From the NCBI RefSeq assembly GCF_000025985.1, contig NC_003228.3, positions 1,178,001 to 1,242,000 of the forward strand: a DNA stretch of 64,000 bases, given 5' to 3'. The notes under the pieces were generated by a model. That model had not been told where the DNA came from. It searched no databases and saw only the letters and a list, made by a program, of their open reading frames with translations. Numbering within the stretch: position 1 is the first letter of the stretch; every line of letters starts with the position of its first letter. Position numbers and translations under genes: made by a program. Source of the DNA: Bacteroides fragilis NCTC 9343. Lineage in GTDB: Bacteria > Bacteroidota > Bacteroidia > Bacteroidales > Bacteroidaceae. Below are positions 7,508 to 17,780 of the stretch, piece by piece.

Positions 7508-9997
7508 ATGGCAAAAAAGAAATCAGATAAGGAAGCAGAACAGAAGCCGGCTTCCACAAAAAAATATGTGGCTTTCTTCAGGAACGAAACAATTCACTTT
7601 GTAATCGGGTTGGTACTGGTCATTTTCTCAGTCTATTTGTTACTGGCCTTTACCTCTTTCTTTTTCACTGGAGCAGCTGACCAAAGTATTATTGATAGCG
7701 GAAATGCCCAGGACCTTGCTGCTGTGAACAATCACGTAAAGAACTATGCAGGTTCCCGGGGAGCTCAGTTGGCAAGCTACCTGATCAATGATTGTTTTGG
7801 TGTTTCCTCTTTCTTTATTTTAATCTATCTGGCTGTTGCCGGACTCAAATTAATGCGTGTGCGTGTGGTACGCCTTTGGAAATGGTTTATCGGATGTTCA
7901 TTGCTGCTCATTTGGTTTTCTGTTTTCCTTGGTTTCGTTTTTATGGACCATTATCAGGACTCCTTCATCTATCTGGGTGGATTGCATGGTTATAACATCA
8001 GTAATTGGCTGATTTCTCAAGTCGGCATTCCGGGTGTATGGCTGATTCTTCTGGCAACAGGTATTTGTTTCCTTATATATATGAGTGCCCGCACTATCAT
8101 TTGGCTGCGTAAGCTTTTTAGTCTTAGTTTCTTGAAGCGTAAACAAAAAGAAGAATTTGCTGAAGTTACTCAGGCCCCTCAACCACATGAATATGATAAC
8201 CCGAAACCTCAGGAAGTGGAATTTGATGTAAATCGTACTTTCCGTCAGGAAGTACCGGTGAAAAAGGTGGAAACTACTGTTGTGCCTGAAACACCTGTCG
8301 AATCTTCAACCGAAATGCCTGTGACTCCGGAAGATAGGGATGTGACATCCGATGGTGATGTGACTATGACTTTTGAACAGACAGCTCCTGATCCCGTATC
8401 TCCTTTTCGGGCAGCGTCGGCAGATAAAGAGCCTGAGTTCGAGATAGAGCCTGCTGCCGATGATGAAAATTATCAGGGTGCGGAGACTGAACCTTACAAC
8501 CCTAAACTGGATTTAGAGAACTATCATTTTCCTACTATCGATTTGATGAAACACTATGAAAATAGTGAGCCTACCATCAATATGGAGGAACAGAATGCAA
8601 ATAAAGACCGTATTATCAATACATTGCGTAGTTTTGGAATTGAAATAAGTACGATTAAAGCTACGGTAGGACCTACGGTAACTCTTTATGAGATCACTCC
8701 GGAACAAGGAGTACGTATTTCAAAGATTCGTGGCTTGGAAGACGATATCGCTTTGAGCCTTTCTGCGTTGGGCATTCGTATCATTGCTCCCATACCTGGG
8801 AAAGGTACGATCGGTATCGAGGTACCTAACTCAAATCCGAAGATCGTTTCAGGACAGTCTATTATAGGTAGTAAGAAGTTTCAGGAGTCAACCTATGATT
8901 TGCCTATTGCACTTGGTAAAACCATTACGAATGAGGTATTCATGGTTGATCTTTGCAAAATGCCGCACGTATTGGTGGCAGGTGCTACCGGGCAGGGTAA
9001 ATCTGTCGGCTTGAACGCTATCATCACTTCACTGCTTTATAAGAAGCATCCTGCCGAATTGAAGTTTGTTCTGGTAGATCCTAAGAAAGTGGAATTCAGC
9101 ATTTATTCTGTCATTGAGCATCATTTTCTTGCAAAACTTCCCGATGGTGAAGATGCTATCATCACTGACGTAACTAAAGTGGTGCAGACTCTCAATTCTG
9201 TTTGTGTAGAGATGGACAGCCGCTATGATCTGCTGAAAATGGCTCATGTGCGCAACATTAAAGAGTACAACGAGAAGTTCATCAATCGCCGCCTGAATCC
9301 GGAAAAGGGGCATAAATTTATGCCTTATATCGTAGTGGTTATTGATGAGTTTGGTGATTTGATTATGACAGCCGGTAAGGAGATAGAACTACCGATCGCC
9401 CGTATTGCGCAGTTGGCACGTGCCGTAGGTATTCATATGATTATCGCAACCCAGCGTCCGACTACCAATATCATTACAGGTACTATTAAGGCCAACTTCC
9501 CGGCACGTATCGCATTTCGCGTGTCAGCGATGATGGACTCACGTACCATCCTCGACCGTCCGGGAGCCAATCAGTTGATCGGTCGCGGTGATATGCTCTT
9601 CCTTCAGGGAGCCGATCCGGTACGTGTACAGTGTGCATTTATCGATACGCCCGAAGTGGAAGAAATCACCAAGTATATTTCACGTCAGCAGGGATATCCT
9701 ACCGCCTTCTTCCTGCCCGAATATGTGAGTGAAGATAGCGGTAGTGATTTGGGTGAAGTCGATATGGGACGGCTCGATCCGTTGTTTGAGGAAGCTGCCC
9801 GGTTGATTGTGATTCACCAGCAGGGATCTACTTCGCTGATACAGCGCAAATTCTCCATCGGCTACAATCGTGCCGGGCGTTTGATGGATCAGCTGGAAAA
9901 GGCCGGTATTGTAGGTCCCTCACAGGGAAGCAAGGCACGCGATGTGCTGTGTGTGGACGAAAATGACCTTGAAATGCGTTTGAACAATATTCAATAA
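7508..9997 (+). CDS. ftsK: DNA translocase FtsK
   Basis: An 829-residue protein with the full FtsK/SpoIIIE layout. Four membrane segments lie in residues about 28-200. A Pro/Glu-rich linker follows (about 215-330). The motor has Walker A GATGQGKSV near residue 491 and Walker B VVVIDEFGDLIM near 610. The C-terminal gamma winged helix (STSLIQRKFSIGYNRAGRLM) reads DNA polarity in the family. It pumps chromosome DNA through the closing septum and activates XerCD at dif. The linker is short compared with Escherichia coli FtsK, as usual outside Proteobacteria. It is followed by the lolA-like gene, a frequent pairing in many bacteria. Confidence 0.97.
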   Translation: MAKKKSDKEAEQKPASTKKYVAFFRNETIHFVIGLVLVIFSVYLLLAFTSFFFTGAADQSIIDSGNAQDLAAVNNHVKNYAGSRGAQLASYLINDCFGVSSFFILIYLAVAGLKLMRVRVVRLWKWFIGCSLLLIWFSVFLGFVFMDHYQDSFIYLGGLHGYNISNWLISQVGIPGVWLILLATGICFLIYMSARTIIWLRKLFSLSFLKRKQKEEFAEVTQAPQPHEYDNPKPQEVEFDVNRTFRQEVPVKKVETTVVPETPVESSTEMPVTPEDRDVTSDGDVTMTFEQTAPDPVSPFRAASADKEPEFEIEPAADDENYQGAETEPYNPKLDLENYHFPTIDLMKHYENSEPTINMEEQNANKDRIINTLRSFGIEISTIKATVGPTVTLYEITPEQGVRISKIRGLEDDIALSLSALGIRIIAPIPGKGTIGIEVPNSNPKIVSGQSIIGSKKFQESTYDLPIALGKTITNEVFMVDLCKMPHVLVAGATGQGKSVGLNAIITSLLYKKHPAELKFVLVDPKKVEFSIYSVIEHHFLAKLPDGEDAIITDVTKVVQTLNSVCVEMDSRYDLLKMAHVRNIKEYNEKFINRRLNPEKGHKFMPYIVVVIDEFGDLIMTAGKEIELPIARIAQLARAVGIHMIIATQRPTTNIITGTIKANFPARIAFRVSAMMDSRTILDRPGANQLIGRGDMLFLQGADPVRVQCAFIDTPEVEEITKYISRQQGYPTAFFLPEYVSEDSGSDLGEVDMGRLDPLFEEAARLIVIHQQGSTSLIQRKFSIGYNRAGRLMDQLEKAGIVGPSQGSKARDVLCVDENDLEMRLNNIQ

Positions 9998-10021
9998 TCA
10001 AACGTTAAATGAGTGTATACA

Positions 10022-10663
10022 ATGAAGCAGATTATAATTAGCATTTGGATAGCTTTACTGACTTTGCCTGTGTTTGCTCAACAACAAATGCAGGCAAAAG
10101 TTGTGCTTGATAAGACGGCGGCCACATTTGAAAAGGCAGGCGGTATCCGTGCGGAATTCAACGTGACAGTGTTTAACAAAAGCAGGATGGCCGGACAGTC
10201 TGCCGGAGTCATCGAACTCAAAGGGGAAAAGTTTGTACTGAAAACAGACGATGGTATTACTTGGTTTGATGGTAAGACCCAGTGGAGCTATCTGAGAAGC
10301 AGTGATGAAGTTAATATCAGTAACCCTACCGGGACCGAATTGCAGGGCCTTAATCCGTATGCGCTTTTACAGATATACCGTCATGGCTTCGACTATAAGA
10401 TCGGATCATTGAAGAACTTTGGTGGCAAACCGGTCTATGAGGTAGTATTGACTGCTACTGATAAGAAGAGAGATTTATCGCGAATTGTGCTTTATGTGAG
10501 TAAAGAGACTTATCAACCCTTGTTCATTATGATGGAACAACGTGATAAGAGTCGTAGCGAGATCACTGTGACTGGTTATCAGACAGGTTTGAAATATGCC
10601 GATGGTATGTTTGTGTTTGATAAGAAACAATATCCTCATGCCGAAGTGATTGATCTTCGGTAG
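10022..10663 (+). CDS. lolA: LolA-like outer-membrane lipoprotein carrier
   Basis: 213 residues from ATG at 10,022; an upstream GTG at 10,013 in the same frame would only add three residues before a good signal peptide (MKQIIISIWIALLTLPVFAQ). The mature part, beginning QQQMQAKVVLDKTAATFEKAGGI, has the LolA/LolB fold pattern with repeated beta strands (GVIELKGEKFVLKTDDG, TWFDGKTQWSYL). LolA carries lipoproteins across the periplasm to the outer membrane. It lies 24 bases after ftsK and before trxB on the same strand. Sequence similarity in this family is weak, so assignment leans on fold pattern and context. Confidence 0.82.
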   Translation: MKQIIISIWIALLTLPVFAQQQMQAKVVLDKTAATFEKAGGIRAEFNVTVFNKSRMAGQSAGVIELKGEKFVLKTDDGITWFDGKTQWSYLRSSDEVNISNPTGTELQGLNPYALLQIYRHGFDYKIGSLKNFGGKPVYEVVLTATDKKRDLSRIVLYVSKETYQPLFIMMEQRDKSRSEITVTGYQTGLKYADGMFVFDKKQYPHAEVIDLR

Positions 10664-10718
10664 GAGAGGGAAATGATTTCAAGCGTTAAATAGTAAATCG
10701 TAAAATATAAATAGGAGT

Positions 10719-11666
10719 ATGGAAACAGAAAGAATTAAATGCCTTATTATAGGTTCAGGACCAGCCGGCTATACAGCCGCTATCTATGCTGGACGTGCAA
10801 ATTTGTCACCGGTGCTTTACGAAGGAATACAGCCGGGTGGACAGTTGACTACCACTACCGATGTAGAAAACTTCCCGGGCTATCCGCAAGGAATCAGCGG
10901 ACCGCAATTGATGGAAGATCTTCGTACACAGGCCGAACGTTTTGGTGCTGACATCCGCTTTGGGATTGCTACCGCTTCTGATCTTGGTCAGGCTCCTTAC
11001 AAAATTACAATCGATGGTGAAAAAGTAATCGAAGCCGATTCATTGATTATCGCCACCGGAGCTACAGCCAAATATTTAGGACTGGACGATGAAAAGAAGT
11101 ATGCCGGTATGGGGGTAAGCGCTTGTGCTACTTGCGACGGTTTTTTCTATCGTAAGAAAGTGGTTGCTGTGGTAGGTGGTGGTGACACTGCTTGTGAAGA
11201 AGCGATCTATTTGGCCGGACTCGCTTCCAAGGTTTATCTGGTTGTGCGCAAGCCTTATCTTCGTGCTTCGAAAATTATGCAGGAGCGTGTGAGGAAACAT
11301 GATAAGATTGAAGTACTTTTTGAGCATAATGTAGTTGGTCTTTTCGGTGAGAACGGTGTAGAAGGTATGAATCTTGTGAAACGTTGGGAGGAGCCCGATG
11401 AAGAACGCTATTCATTACCTATCGACGGTTTCTTCCTTGCTATCGGGCATAAACCGAATTCGGACATCTTTAAACCCTATCTGGATACTGATGAAGTGGG
11501 ATATATTACCACCGACGGTGACAGTCCTCGTACCAAGGTACCCGGAGTATTTGCTGCAGGTGACGTAGCTGATCCGCATTATCGTCAGGCTATTACAGCA
11601 GCCGGAAGCGGATGTAAAGCTGCTATTGAAGCTGAACGCTATCTGTCTGAAAAGGGATTGATCTAA
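10719..11666 (+). CDS. trxB: Thioredoxin reductase
   Basis: A 315-residue FAD/NADPH flavoprotein. The FAD-binding motif [16 protein letters not shown] is at the N-terminus (residues 13-28), the redox-active pair CATC (about residues 136-139) in [10 protein letters not shown] is central, the NADPH motif [11 protein letters not shown] follows, and the C-terminal FAD contact [20 protein letters not shown] is complete. Length is normal. It reduces thioredoxin with NADPH in the cytoplasm; in Bacteroides this is a main thiol and oxygen-stress system. Two tandem hairpins follow the stop. Confidence 0.97.
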   Translation: METERIKCLIIGSGPAGYTAAIYAGRANLSPVLYEGIQPGGQLTTTTDVENFPGYPQGISGPQLMEDLRTQAERFGADIRFGIATASDLGQAPYKITIDGEKVIEADSLIIATGATAKYLGLDDEKKYAGMGVSACATCDGFFYRKKVVAVVGGGDTACEEAIYLAGLASKVYLVVRKPYLRASKIMQERVRKHDKIEVLFEHNVVGLFGENGVEGMNLVKRWEEPDEERYSLPIDGFFLAIGHKPNSDIFKPYLDTDEVGYITTDGDSPRTKVPGVFAAGDVADPHYRQAITAAGSGCKAAIEAERYLSEKGLI

Positions 11667-11691
11667 GATTTGTAAAAAACTACAAAGATAT

Positions 11692-11800
11692 TCCGGACGC
11701 AGTTGTCTCTTTGGACAGTAATTGTGTCCGGAAATAAAGCGGAGGACGCAGAGTTTATATTTTCAGAAATGGAATAATACTCTGTGTCCTCCGCGTTTTT
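11692..11800. terminator. Tandem hairpins between convergent trxB and GH20 genes
   Basis: A first hairpin pairs TTCCGGACGCA with TGTGTCCGGAA (about 11,692-11,734). A second pairs GCGGAGGACGCAGAGT (11,739-11,754) with ACTCTGTGTCCTCCGC (11,779-11,794), 15 of 16 positions, and is followed by GTTTTT. It can end transcripts from both sides. Confidence 0.75.
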
Positions 11801-11819
11801 GTGGAGTATGATGTGGTCG

Positions 11820-14264
11820 TTAATATACTTCTATTTCGTCCAAATAGATGTTAGCCTGAACCACATCTTTTTCATTCGGGTCTTTCACGAAATCAATGCC
11901 GTTTCGTAAAGTACCACCATTTTGAAGAGTGATTTTGATATACTTGACTTCTTTGGGGGCAAAGCCTAATGTGTCAGTGAATGCCTTTCTGCCTCTTTCA
12001 GGATAGTTCCGTTTGAAGGAAGCTTCTGCCATTTTATCATACTTCCGTCCGTCGGAAGAGGTCTCAACAGTAGCTACACTGGGAGGGAGAATGACTGATG
12101 CGGGGTTGTATAACGAACCGAAGACCACTTTGCTGACAGTAGTAGGCTGTTCGAATTCAACGATAAATACCAGTTTATTGCAGGCGTCGTTCATCCGGAA
12201 TCCGCTCCACGGAGTCATCGAAGCGATGTTGCCACGTTTACCGTTGGTCAGTCCGAAAGTGCTTATATCAGTACCGAGAACATCATTTTCACCCAAAATG
12301 TCGCCTTTGGCCGCTCCGATGGGCGGAGTCACTGTGAAACTTTTACCACTGATCAGATTGCCATACAACTTCTTTCCACTGACCTTGCCCAACATCTTTC
12401 CGTCTTTGAAAGCAGCGGCTTTCACGTCCATCTCGCCGGATAAGGCGAAAGGCTGATTGTAAATGGCAGATTCTACTGTTGGAACGCTTCCATTTGTTGT
12501 ATAGTGAATTTCGGCATTGGGGTAGAAACTTTCCAGTACTACTTTCAACGTATTAGTTTCGTCTACATGTGTATTGATATTCACATCGAAGAAATTGCGG
12601 CAAGCTTTGACATTTTTCACATCCATACGACGGAAGTCTTCTACCATGCGTTGGCAAAAGTTATTCCAGTTTTTGTTTGCATTCAATGTCCAGCCCGTTT
12701 CGGCGATGGCTACTGCACGTGGGAAAGCCTGATAGTCGCGGTTGTCATTGCCGGGCATGTATTCCGTCCAGATGTTACCCTGTACACCGATGATATGCTT
12801 TTTCACCAGTTCGTTTGCATCGTCCGGTACAGGGTTGTAGCTGTAAGTCTTTTTAAGCGTATTATATCCACCGATGGTGACGGGAGCTATCTCCGGTTCT
12901 TCCTGATACTGATCCAGATATGCGTATGGATTTGGTGTCATAATGGCGTTGTGTCCGGCTTTGGCTGCATTTAATCCACCCTCTACTCCTCTCCAGGACA
13001 TAACGGTAGCATTCGGGGCCAGTCCGCCTTCCAGAATTTCGTCCCATCCGATGATGTTACGCCCTTTATTATTCAAGTATTTCTCCATGCGGGTGATAAA
13101 GTAGCTTTGTAACTTCTCTTCTTTGGTATGTTTCTTCCCATCGATAACGTTGGGGGTAACATCGTCTTTCAGTCCCAGTTGTTTGATCAACGACTGGCAG
13201 TATTCACTGTTGATCCAGGCTGTTTTCGGGCATTCATCACCACCGATATGGATGTATTTGCTGGGGAAGAGATCCATAACTTCATCCATCACTCCTTCAA
13301 GGAATTGGAAAGTGGTGTCTGAAGGGCAGAATACCTGCTCAAATACACCCCAGGTTCCTGTCACATCGCATGTGCTGTCCGGTGTACATGAAAGTTCCGG
13401 ATAAGAAGCAATGGCTGCTATTGCATGCCCCGGCATCTCGATTTCGGGGATCACCGTGATAAATTTGCTGGCTGCATAATCTACAATGGCTTTGATCTGC
13501 TCTTGTGTATAGTATCCGCCATGCTCTTTGCCGTCAAAGACTTGCGGGTAGTTTACATAGTAATAATCTACTAATGTCTCTTTACGTTTGGAACCTATCT
13601 CAGTCAGTTTAGGATATTTTTTGATTTCGATTCTCCATCCCTGGTCGTCGGTCAGATGCCAGTGGAAAGTGTTCATCTTGTGCATGGCCAGCATATCGAT
13701 GAATTTATATACATATTCCACCGGGGAGAAGTGGCGACATACGTCCAGCATCAGACCACGGTATGCAAAGCGCGGAGCATCTTCTATTTCGACGGCCGGT
13801 ACCGACCATTCGGCGTTCTTCACCTTTTGATTACCATATACAACGGGTGGCAATAACTGATAAAGTGTTTGCACTGCATAGAAAAATCCCTTGGGGGTAG
13901 AAGCTGTAAGGGTGATATTTTGAGGAGTGACAGAGAGTTTATATCCCTCTTCGGGCATTCCGTCTTGCGGCACGAAACGAATAACAGGCTCGTCCGTTAC
14001 GTTCTCGAAAGTTTGCTTTATGGTAATTCCTGATGTCAGCTTCAATCGGTTGATGAGGCTGTCGGCAATGATTTGTACGTCCGGTGTACAAGCGGTTGTT
14101 ATGACTCTTACTTTTTTACTTATTTCGAACCGTCCCTGTTGGGGAATCATTTGGTTTGGCAACGGAACGATATTGTATTCGTTCACGATGGTTTCTTTTG
14201 ACTGTTTGCATCCGGGGGTGATGAAAAGCAGAGACAAAAGAAAAAGAGTAATTCCTTTTTTCAT
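11820..14264 (-). CDS. GH20 beta-N-acetylhexosaminidase lipoprotein
   Basis: An 814-residue protein. It begins with a lipoprotein-type signal (LLFITPGC, Cys 19, a slightly unusual lipobox). Residues about 25-160 form the GH20b domain, 165-525 the GH20 catalytic barrel. FHWHLTDDQGWR and the catalytic pair in HIGGDECPKTAW (Asp343-Glu344) are intact, so substrate-assisted hydrolysis of terminal GlcNAc or GalNAc is expected. A chitobiase/HEX C-terminal domain (HYTTNGSVPTVESAIY) and a discoidin-like (F5/8 C) domain follow, both for glycan binding. It probably acts on host mucin or N-glycans at the cell surface. It lies 44 bases downstream of the Crp/Fnr gene. Confidence 0.93.
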   Translation of the reverse strand: MKKGITLFLLSLLFITPGCKQSKETIVNEYNIVPLPNQMIPQQGRFEISKKVRVITTACTPDVQIIADSLINRLKLTSGITIKQTFENVTDEPVIRFVPQDGMPEEGYKLSVTPQNITLTASTPKGFFYAVQTLYQLLPPVVYGNQKVKNAEWSVPAVEIEDAPRFAYRGLMLDVCRHFSPVEYVYKFIDMLAMHKMNTFHWHLTDDQGWRIEIKKYPKLTEIGSKRKETLVDYYYVNYPQVFDGKEHGGYYTQEQIKAIVDYAASKFITVIPEIEMPGHAIAAIASYPELSCTPDSTCDVTGTWGVFEQVFCPSDTTFQFLEGVMDEVMDLFPSKYIHIGGDECPKTAWINSEYCQSLIKQLGLKDDVTPNVIDGKKHTKEEKLQSYFITRMEKYLNNKGRNIIGWDEILEGGLAPNATVMSWRGVEGGLNAAKAGHNAIMTPNPYAYLDQYQEEPEIAPVTIGGYNTLKKTYSYNPVPDDANELVKKHIIGVQGNIWTEYMPGNDNRDYQAFPRAVAIAETGWTLNANKNWNNFCQRMVEDFRRMDVKNVKACRNFFDVNINTHVDETNTLKVVLESFYPNAEIHYTTNGSVPTVESAIYNQPFALSGEMDVKAAAFKDGKMLGKVSGKKLYGNLISGKSFTVTPPIGAAKGDILGENDVLGTDISTFGLTNGKRGNIASMTPWSGFRMNDACNKLVFIVEFEQPTTVSKVVFGSLYNPASVILPPSVATVETSSDGRKYDKMAEASFKRNYPERGRKAFTDTLGFAPKEVKYIKITLQNGGTLRNGIDFVKDPNEKDVVQANIYLDEIEVY

Positions 14265-14308
14265 GGTAATAAATGTGTGTTAAGTTATTGAATGGCGACA
14301 AAGCGCTT

Positions 14309-15010
14309 TTATCCTATTTTGCTGATCTTCTTAAGTTTTTCCTCGTCGATGATCTTGATTTTTCGTCCGTCGATGGTGATCAGTCGTTCGGTTGCGAAGT
14401 TGGATAATGTACGGATGGCATTAGAAGTAGTCATATTCGATAGGTTAGCCAAATCCTCGCGTGAAAGATAGATACTTAACGTAGAGCCATCTTCTTCCAG
14501 TCCATAGCTTTCTTTGAGGAAAAGCAGTGATTCGGCCAAGCGTCCGCGAATGTGTTTTTGGGTCAGATTGACGGTTCTTTCATCGGCAATACCGAGGTCG
14601 ATAGACAATTGACGAATGAAAAACATACCCAGGTCATTGTTCTGGCTTACCAGTGTCATGATAGCACTCATGGGAATCAGGCAGATGGTTGAAGGTTCGA
14701 ACGCAGAAGCGGCAGTCACATAGTCTTCTTTGGCAAAGTAAGCTCGGTAACCGAAATATTCTGTAGGCTTTATCATGCGTATAATCTGACTTCTGCCTCC
14801 TACACCGTCTTTATAGATTTTTACTTTGCCGCTAAGCAGACACATCAGATAGGTAGGTGATTCACCTTCACAATAAATTGTTTCATTCTTTTTGTAATTT
14901 TGAAGGGTGAAATTATTGGCCAGGAACTCCCTTTGCTCTGCGTTTAGAGGAGCCCACATCTCTGCAATACGTTCGGGAACGTTTATTTCTGACAAATTCA
15001 TCTTTACCAT
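14309..15010 (-). CDS. Crp/Fnr family transcription regulator
   Basis: 233 residues: a cyclic-nucleotide-binding type beta barrel (about 30-145, with NETIYCEGESPTYLMCLLSG) and a C-terminal winged helix (about 165-225, with LSREDLANLSNMTTSNAIRT). No Fnr-type cysteine cluster is seen, so a Crp-like sensor is more likely than an iron-sulfur one; the ligand is unknown. A start nine bases further in (MNLSEIN) is also possible. It is directly upstream of the GH20 gene on the same strand and may control it. Confidence 0.88.
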   Translation of the reverse strand: MVKMNLSEINVPERIAEMWAPLNAEQREFLANNFTLQNYKKNETIYCEGESPTYLMCLLSGKVKIYKDGVGGRSQIIRMIKPTEYFGYRAYFAKEDYVTAASAFEPSTICLIPMSAIMTLVSQNNDLGMFFIRQLSIDLGIADERTVNLTQKHIRGRLAESLLFLKESYGLEEDGSTLSIYLSREDLANLSNMTTSNAIRTLSNFATERLITIDGRKIKIIDEEKLKKISKIG

Positions 15011-15290
15011 ATCTGTTGCAAAACTGTGTTATAAAGCACAAATGTAGAAAGAAAAAATGAAAAACAGAATAGTTTATCGAAAAGTTTGCTATGTATGCTT
15101 TACATTTTGGAAGTCGGGCGGACTATTTAGGAGAGTGAGCATACTCTTTCTGAGAGCAAGAAGCACGATATGGAACTCCGGTTTATCTATCTTTCAAATT
15201 GAACATTGATCTCTTTCAATCTTTTGTTGACAGACGCTGGGATGTTTGCCGGCAGGAAAGTAGGGTTGGGTAGAGGAAACCCGGGAAATG

Positions 15291-15337
15291 AAAAGCTCCC
15301 CATAAGAGATCTTTGAAAAGGACCTTCTTACGGGGAG
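15291..15337 (-). terminator. Terminator downstream of glnN
   Basis: Minus-strand arms CTCCCCGTAAGA and TCTTATGGGGAG pair over 12 bases with one G-U pair, followed by CTTTT. It lies 15 bases after the glnN stop. The remaining DNA to the Crp/Fnr gene (15,011-15,290) holds no gene I can support. Confidence 0.7.
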
Positions 15338-15351
15338 ACATCAAGTATGGC

Positions 15352-17541
15352 TTACTTCGTGAATAACAGTTCTCTGTATTTGGGCAACGGCCAGATTTCA
15401 TCGTCAATTTCCATCTCGAGATGGTCTATATGGTCGCGTATGCTTTCCAGGTAAGGACGTACGGTCTCTTCGTAAGCAAAAGCTTTCTCTTTGAAGTTCT
15501 CTTTGTGATTGGCTACTTTGCGGGCTTCTGTCATGTCGCGTACCAGTACTTTAATAGCAGATACACGGTGAGAGATTTCTTTAATAAGTTCTTTCCGATC
15601 GGCACTCATTACTTCGTATTCTTCTTCAGAGAAGATTTCCTTCATTCTGCAAAGGTTTTCCAAAAGACGGTTCTGGTAGCTGACAGCGATAGGGACGATG
15701 TGGTTGATGGCCAGATCACCCAATACGCGGCTTTCAATCTGTACCTTCATGGTATATTTTTCCAATTCCACTTCCAGACGACAGGCGAGTTCGGTCTCGT
15801 TGAAGATACGTTCGCCTATCAGTACGGCTCTCGATTGGTTATCCATATAATGCATCAGGGCCTCCGGAACATGGCAGATGTTGGTTAGTCCGCGGCGGGC
15901 TGCTTCCTGTTTCCACTCTTCTGAGTAGCCGTCACCCTCAAAACGGATAGGTTCGGAGGCTATGATATTTTCTTTCAGGATGCGGAAGATTGCTTCGTCC
16001 TTACCGATACCCTCTTCCATCAGTTTGTCTACCGATGCTTTAAATTCATTCAACTGGTTGGCCATGGCAGCATTTATGGCAATCATGGCAGCAGCACAGT
16101 TGGCTGAGGAGCCGGCGGCACGGAACTCAAAACGATTTCCTGTGAATGCAAAAGGAGAAGTGCGATTACGGTCGGTGGTATCGAGCAGGATTTCGGGTAT
16201 ACGCCCGATACCTAATTTCAAAGTTGTCTTCTCCTCTGGAGTCATTTTTGAGTTGGTCACCTGACGGACAATTTCATCGAGTGTAGCTGACAGTTGTGAA
16301 CCCAGGAAAATGGACAAGATAGCGGGAGGTGCTTCGTTGGCTCCCAAACGGTGACTGTTTCCGGCACTCATAATAGAAGCACGCAACAGATCCTGATTCT
16401 TGTGGACCATCATTAATACGTTTACCAGGAAAGTAAGGAATAGCATGTTTCCTTTTGGATTTTTACCCGGTGCAAAGAGGTTGATGCCTGTATCGGTGCA
16501 GAGCGACCAGTTGTTATGTTTGCCCGAACCATTAACGCCATTGTAGGGCTTTTCATGGAAAAGAACAGCAAAATGATGTTTGCGTGCGATACGTTTCATC
16601 AGGTCCATTACCAACTGATTGTGGTCATTCGCCAGATTACAGTTTTCAAAAATGGGAGCCAATTCAAACTGGTTGGGAGCGACTTCATTGTGGCGGGTCT
16701 TTACCGGTATGCCCAGCTTGTGACACTCTATTTCAAGTTCTTTCATGAAAGCTGTGACGCGTGGTGGAATAGAACCGAAGTAATGATCTTCCAACTGTTG
16801 GTCCTTGGCCGAAGAATGTCCCATCAAGGTGCGTCCTGTTAGTCGAAGGTCGGGGCGGGCATTATATAAAGAGGTGTCAACCAAAAAATATTCCTGTTCC
16901 CAACCCAAATTGGTGAATACCCGGGTGATGTTTTTGTCGAAAAGCTGGCATACTTCGGTAGCAGCTTTGTCAACGGCTGCCAATGCTTTTAATAATGGAG
17001 TTTTGTAGTCGAGTGCTTCACCTGTATATGAGATAAAAATCGTCGGGATACAAAGAGTGGTGTCTACTACGAAAGCCGGTGACGAAACGTCCCATGCAGT
17101 GTAACCGCGGGCTTCGAATGTATTACGGATTCCACCATTAGGGAAAGAAGAAGCGTCCGGTTCCTGCTGGATCAGTAATTTGCCGGAAAAACGTTCGATT
17201 ACTTCACCGTCTTCACCGAACTCGATAAAGCCGTCATGTTTCTCGGCCGTTCCGTCTGTCAGTGGCTGAAACCAGTGGGTGTAGTGTGTCACATTGAGCG
17301 ATTTTGCCCAGCTTTTCATGCCGTTGGCTATCAGGTCGGCCATTTCTCGGCTGATAGGGGTGCCTTTTTCGGTAGCGTCTACTACTGCTTTGTATGCTTC
17401 TTTGGGAAGGTACTCTTGCATCTTCTTACGATCGAATACATGGCTGGCATAATAATCGGATAGTTTATTAGAGGGAGTAGTAATTTCTAAGGGCTTTCTG
17501 TTAGATAGCTCTTGTAGTGCGAAAAATCTCATTTTTGACAT
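15352..17541 (-). CDS. glnN: Glutamine synthetase type III
   Basis: 729 residues from ATG at 17,541 ([12 protein letters not shown]), the usual length and start for GSIII; an upstream in-frame ATG would add 11 residues without a family match. Diagnostic blocks include [59 protein letters not shown] and [17 protein letters not shown], covering the metal, glutamate and ATP sites. GSIII makes glutamine from glutamate, ammonia and ATP and is the typical ammonium-assimilating enzyme of Bacteroides. It has its own hairpin-containing upstream region and terminator, so it is monocistronic. Confidence 0.97.
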   Translation of the reverse strand: MSKMRFFALQELSNRKPLEITTPSNKLSDYYASHVFDRKKMQEYLPKEAYKAVVDATEKGTPISREMADLIANGMKSWAKSLNVTHYTHWFQPLTDGTAEKHDGFIEFGEDGEVIERFSGKLLIQQEPDASSFPNGGIRNTFEARGYTAWDVSSPAFVVDTTLCIPTIFISYTGEALDYKTPLLKALAAVDKAATEVCQLFDKNITRVFTNLGWEQEYFLVDTSLYNARPDLRLTGRTLMGHSSAKDQQLEDHYFGSIPPRVTAFMKELEIECHKLGIPVKTRHNEVAPNQFELAPIFENCNLANDHNQLVMDLMKRIARKHHFAVLFHEKPYNGVNGSGKHNNWSLCTDTGINLFAPGKNPKGNMLFLTFLVNVLMMVHKNQDLLRASIMSAGNSHRLGANEAPPAILSIFLGSQLSATLDEIVRQVTNSKMTPEEKTTLKLGIGRIPEILLDTTDRNRTSPFAFTGNRFEFRAAGSSANCAAAMIAINAAMANQLNEFKASVDKLMEEGIGKDEAIFRILKENIIASEPIRFEGDGYSEEWKQEAARRGLTNICHVPEALMHYMDNQSRAVLIGERIFNETELACRLEVELEKYTMKVQIESRVLGDLAINHIVPIAVSYQNRLLENLCRMKEIFSEEEYEVMSADRKELIKEISHRVSAIKVLVRDMTEARKVANHKENFKEKAFAYEETVRPYLESIRDHIDHLEMEIDDEIWPLPKYRELLFTK

Positions 17542-17578
17542 GATGGTGTCTCTTTTATTGGTTGTTGGGCACAAAATT

Positions 17579-17660
17579 ATATGTTTTTTCTAATATACCC
17601 CTATTTTTATAGGGGTATTTTGCAAAATAAATATGTTTTTTCTTTGTACACCCCTATTTG
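17579..17660. promoter_or_regulatory. Hairpin and direct repeats upstream of glnN
   Basis: ATACCCCTAT (17,595-17,604) and ATAGGGGTAT (17,609-17,618) form a perfect 10-bp inverted repeat with a four-T loop. A direct repeat of the form ATATGTTTTTTCT followed by ACCCCTATTT occurs at about 17,579 and again at about 17,631. The block sits between the divergent glnN and DUF5686 genes and is a good candidate for a nitrogen-responsive operator or leader structure. Confidence 0.5.
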
Positions 17661-17780
17661 TTTGTGGGCGAAAGAACTTTTTTGTATACTTTACCTATCC
17701 GGAGATTACTATAAAATATGAATTTATTAGTCGCATAATCGGATTTTTTTTATATTTGCCTTCAATAAGGAGATTAGTAT

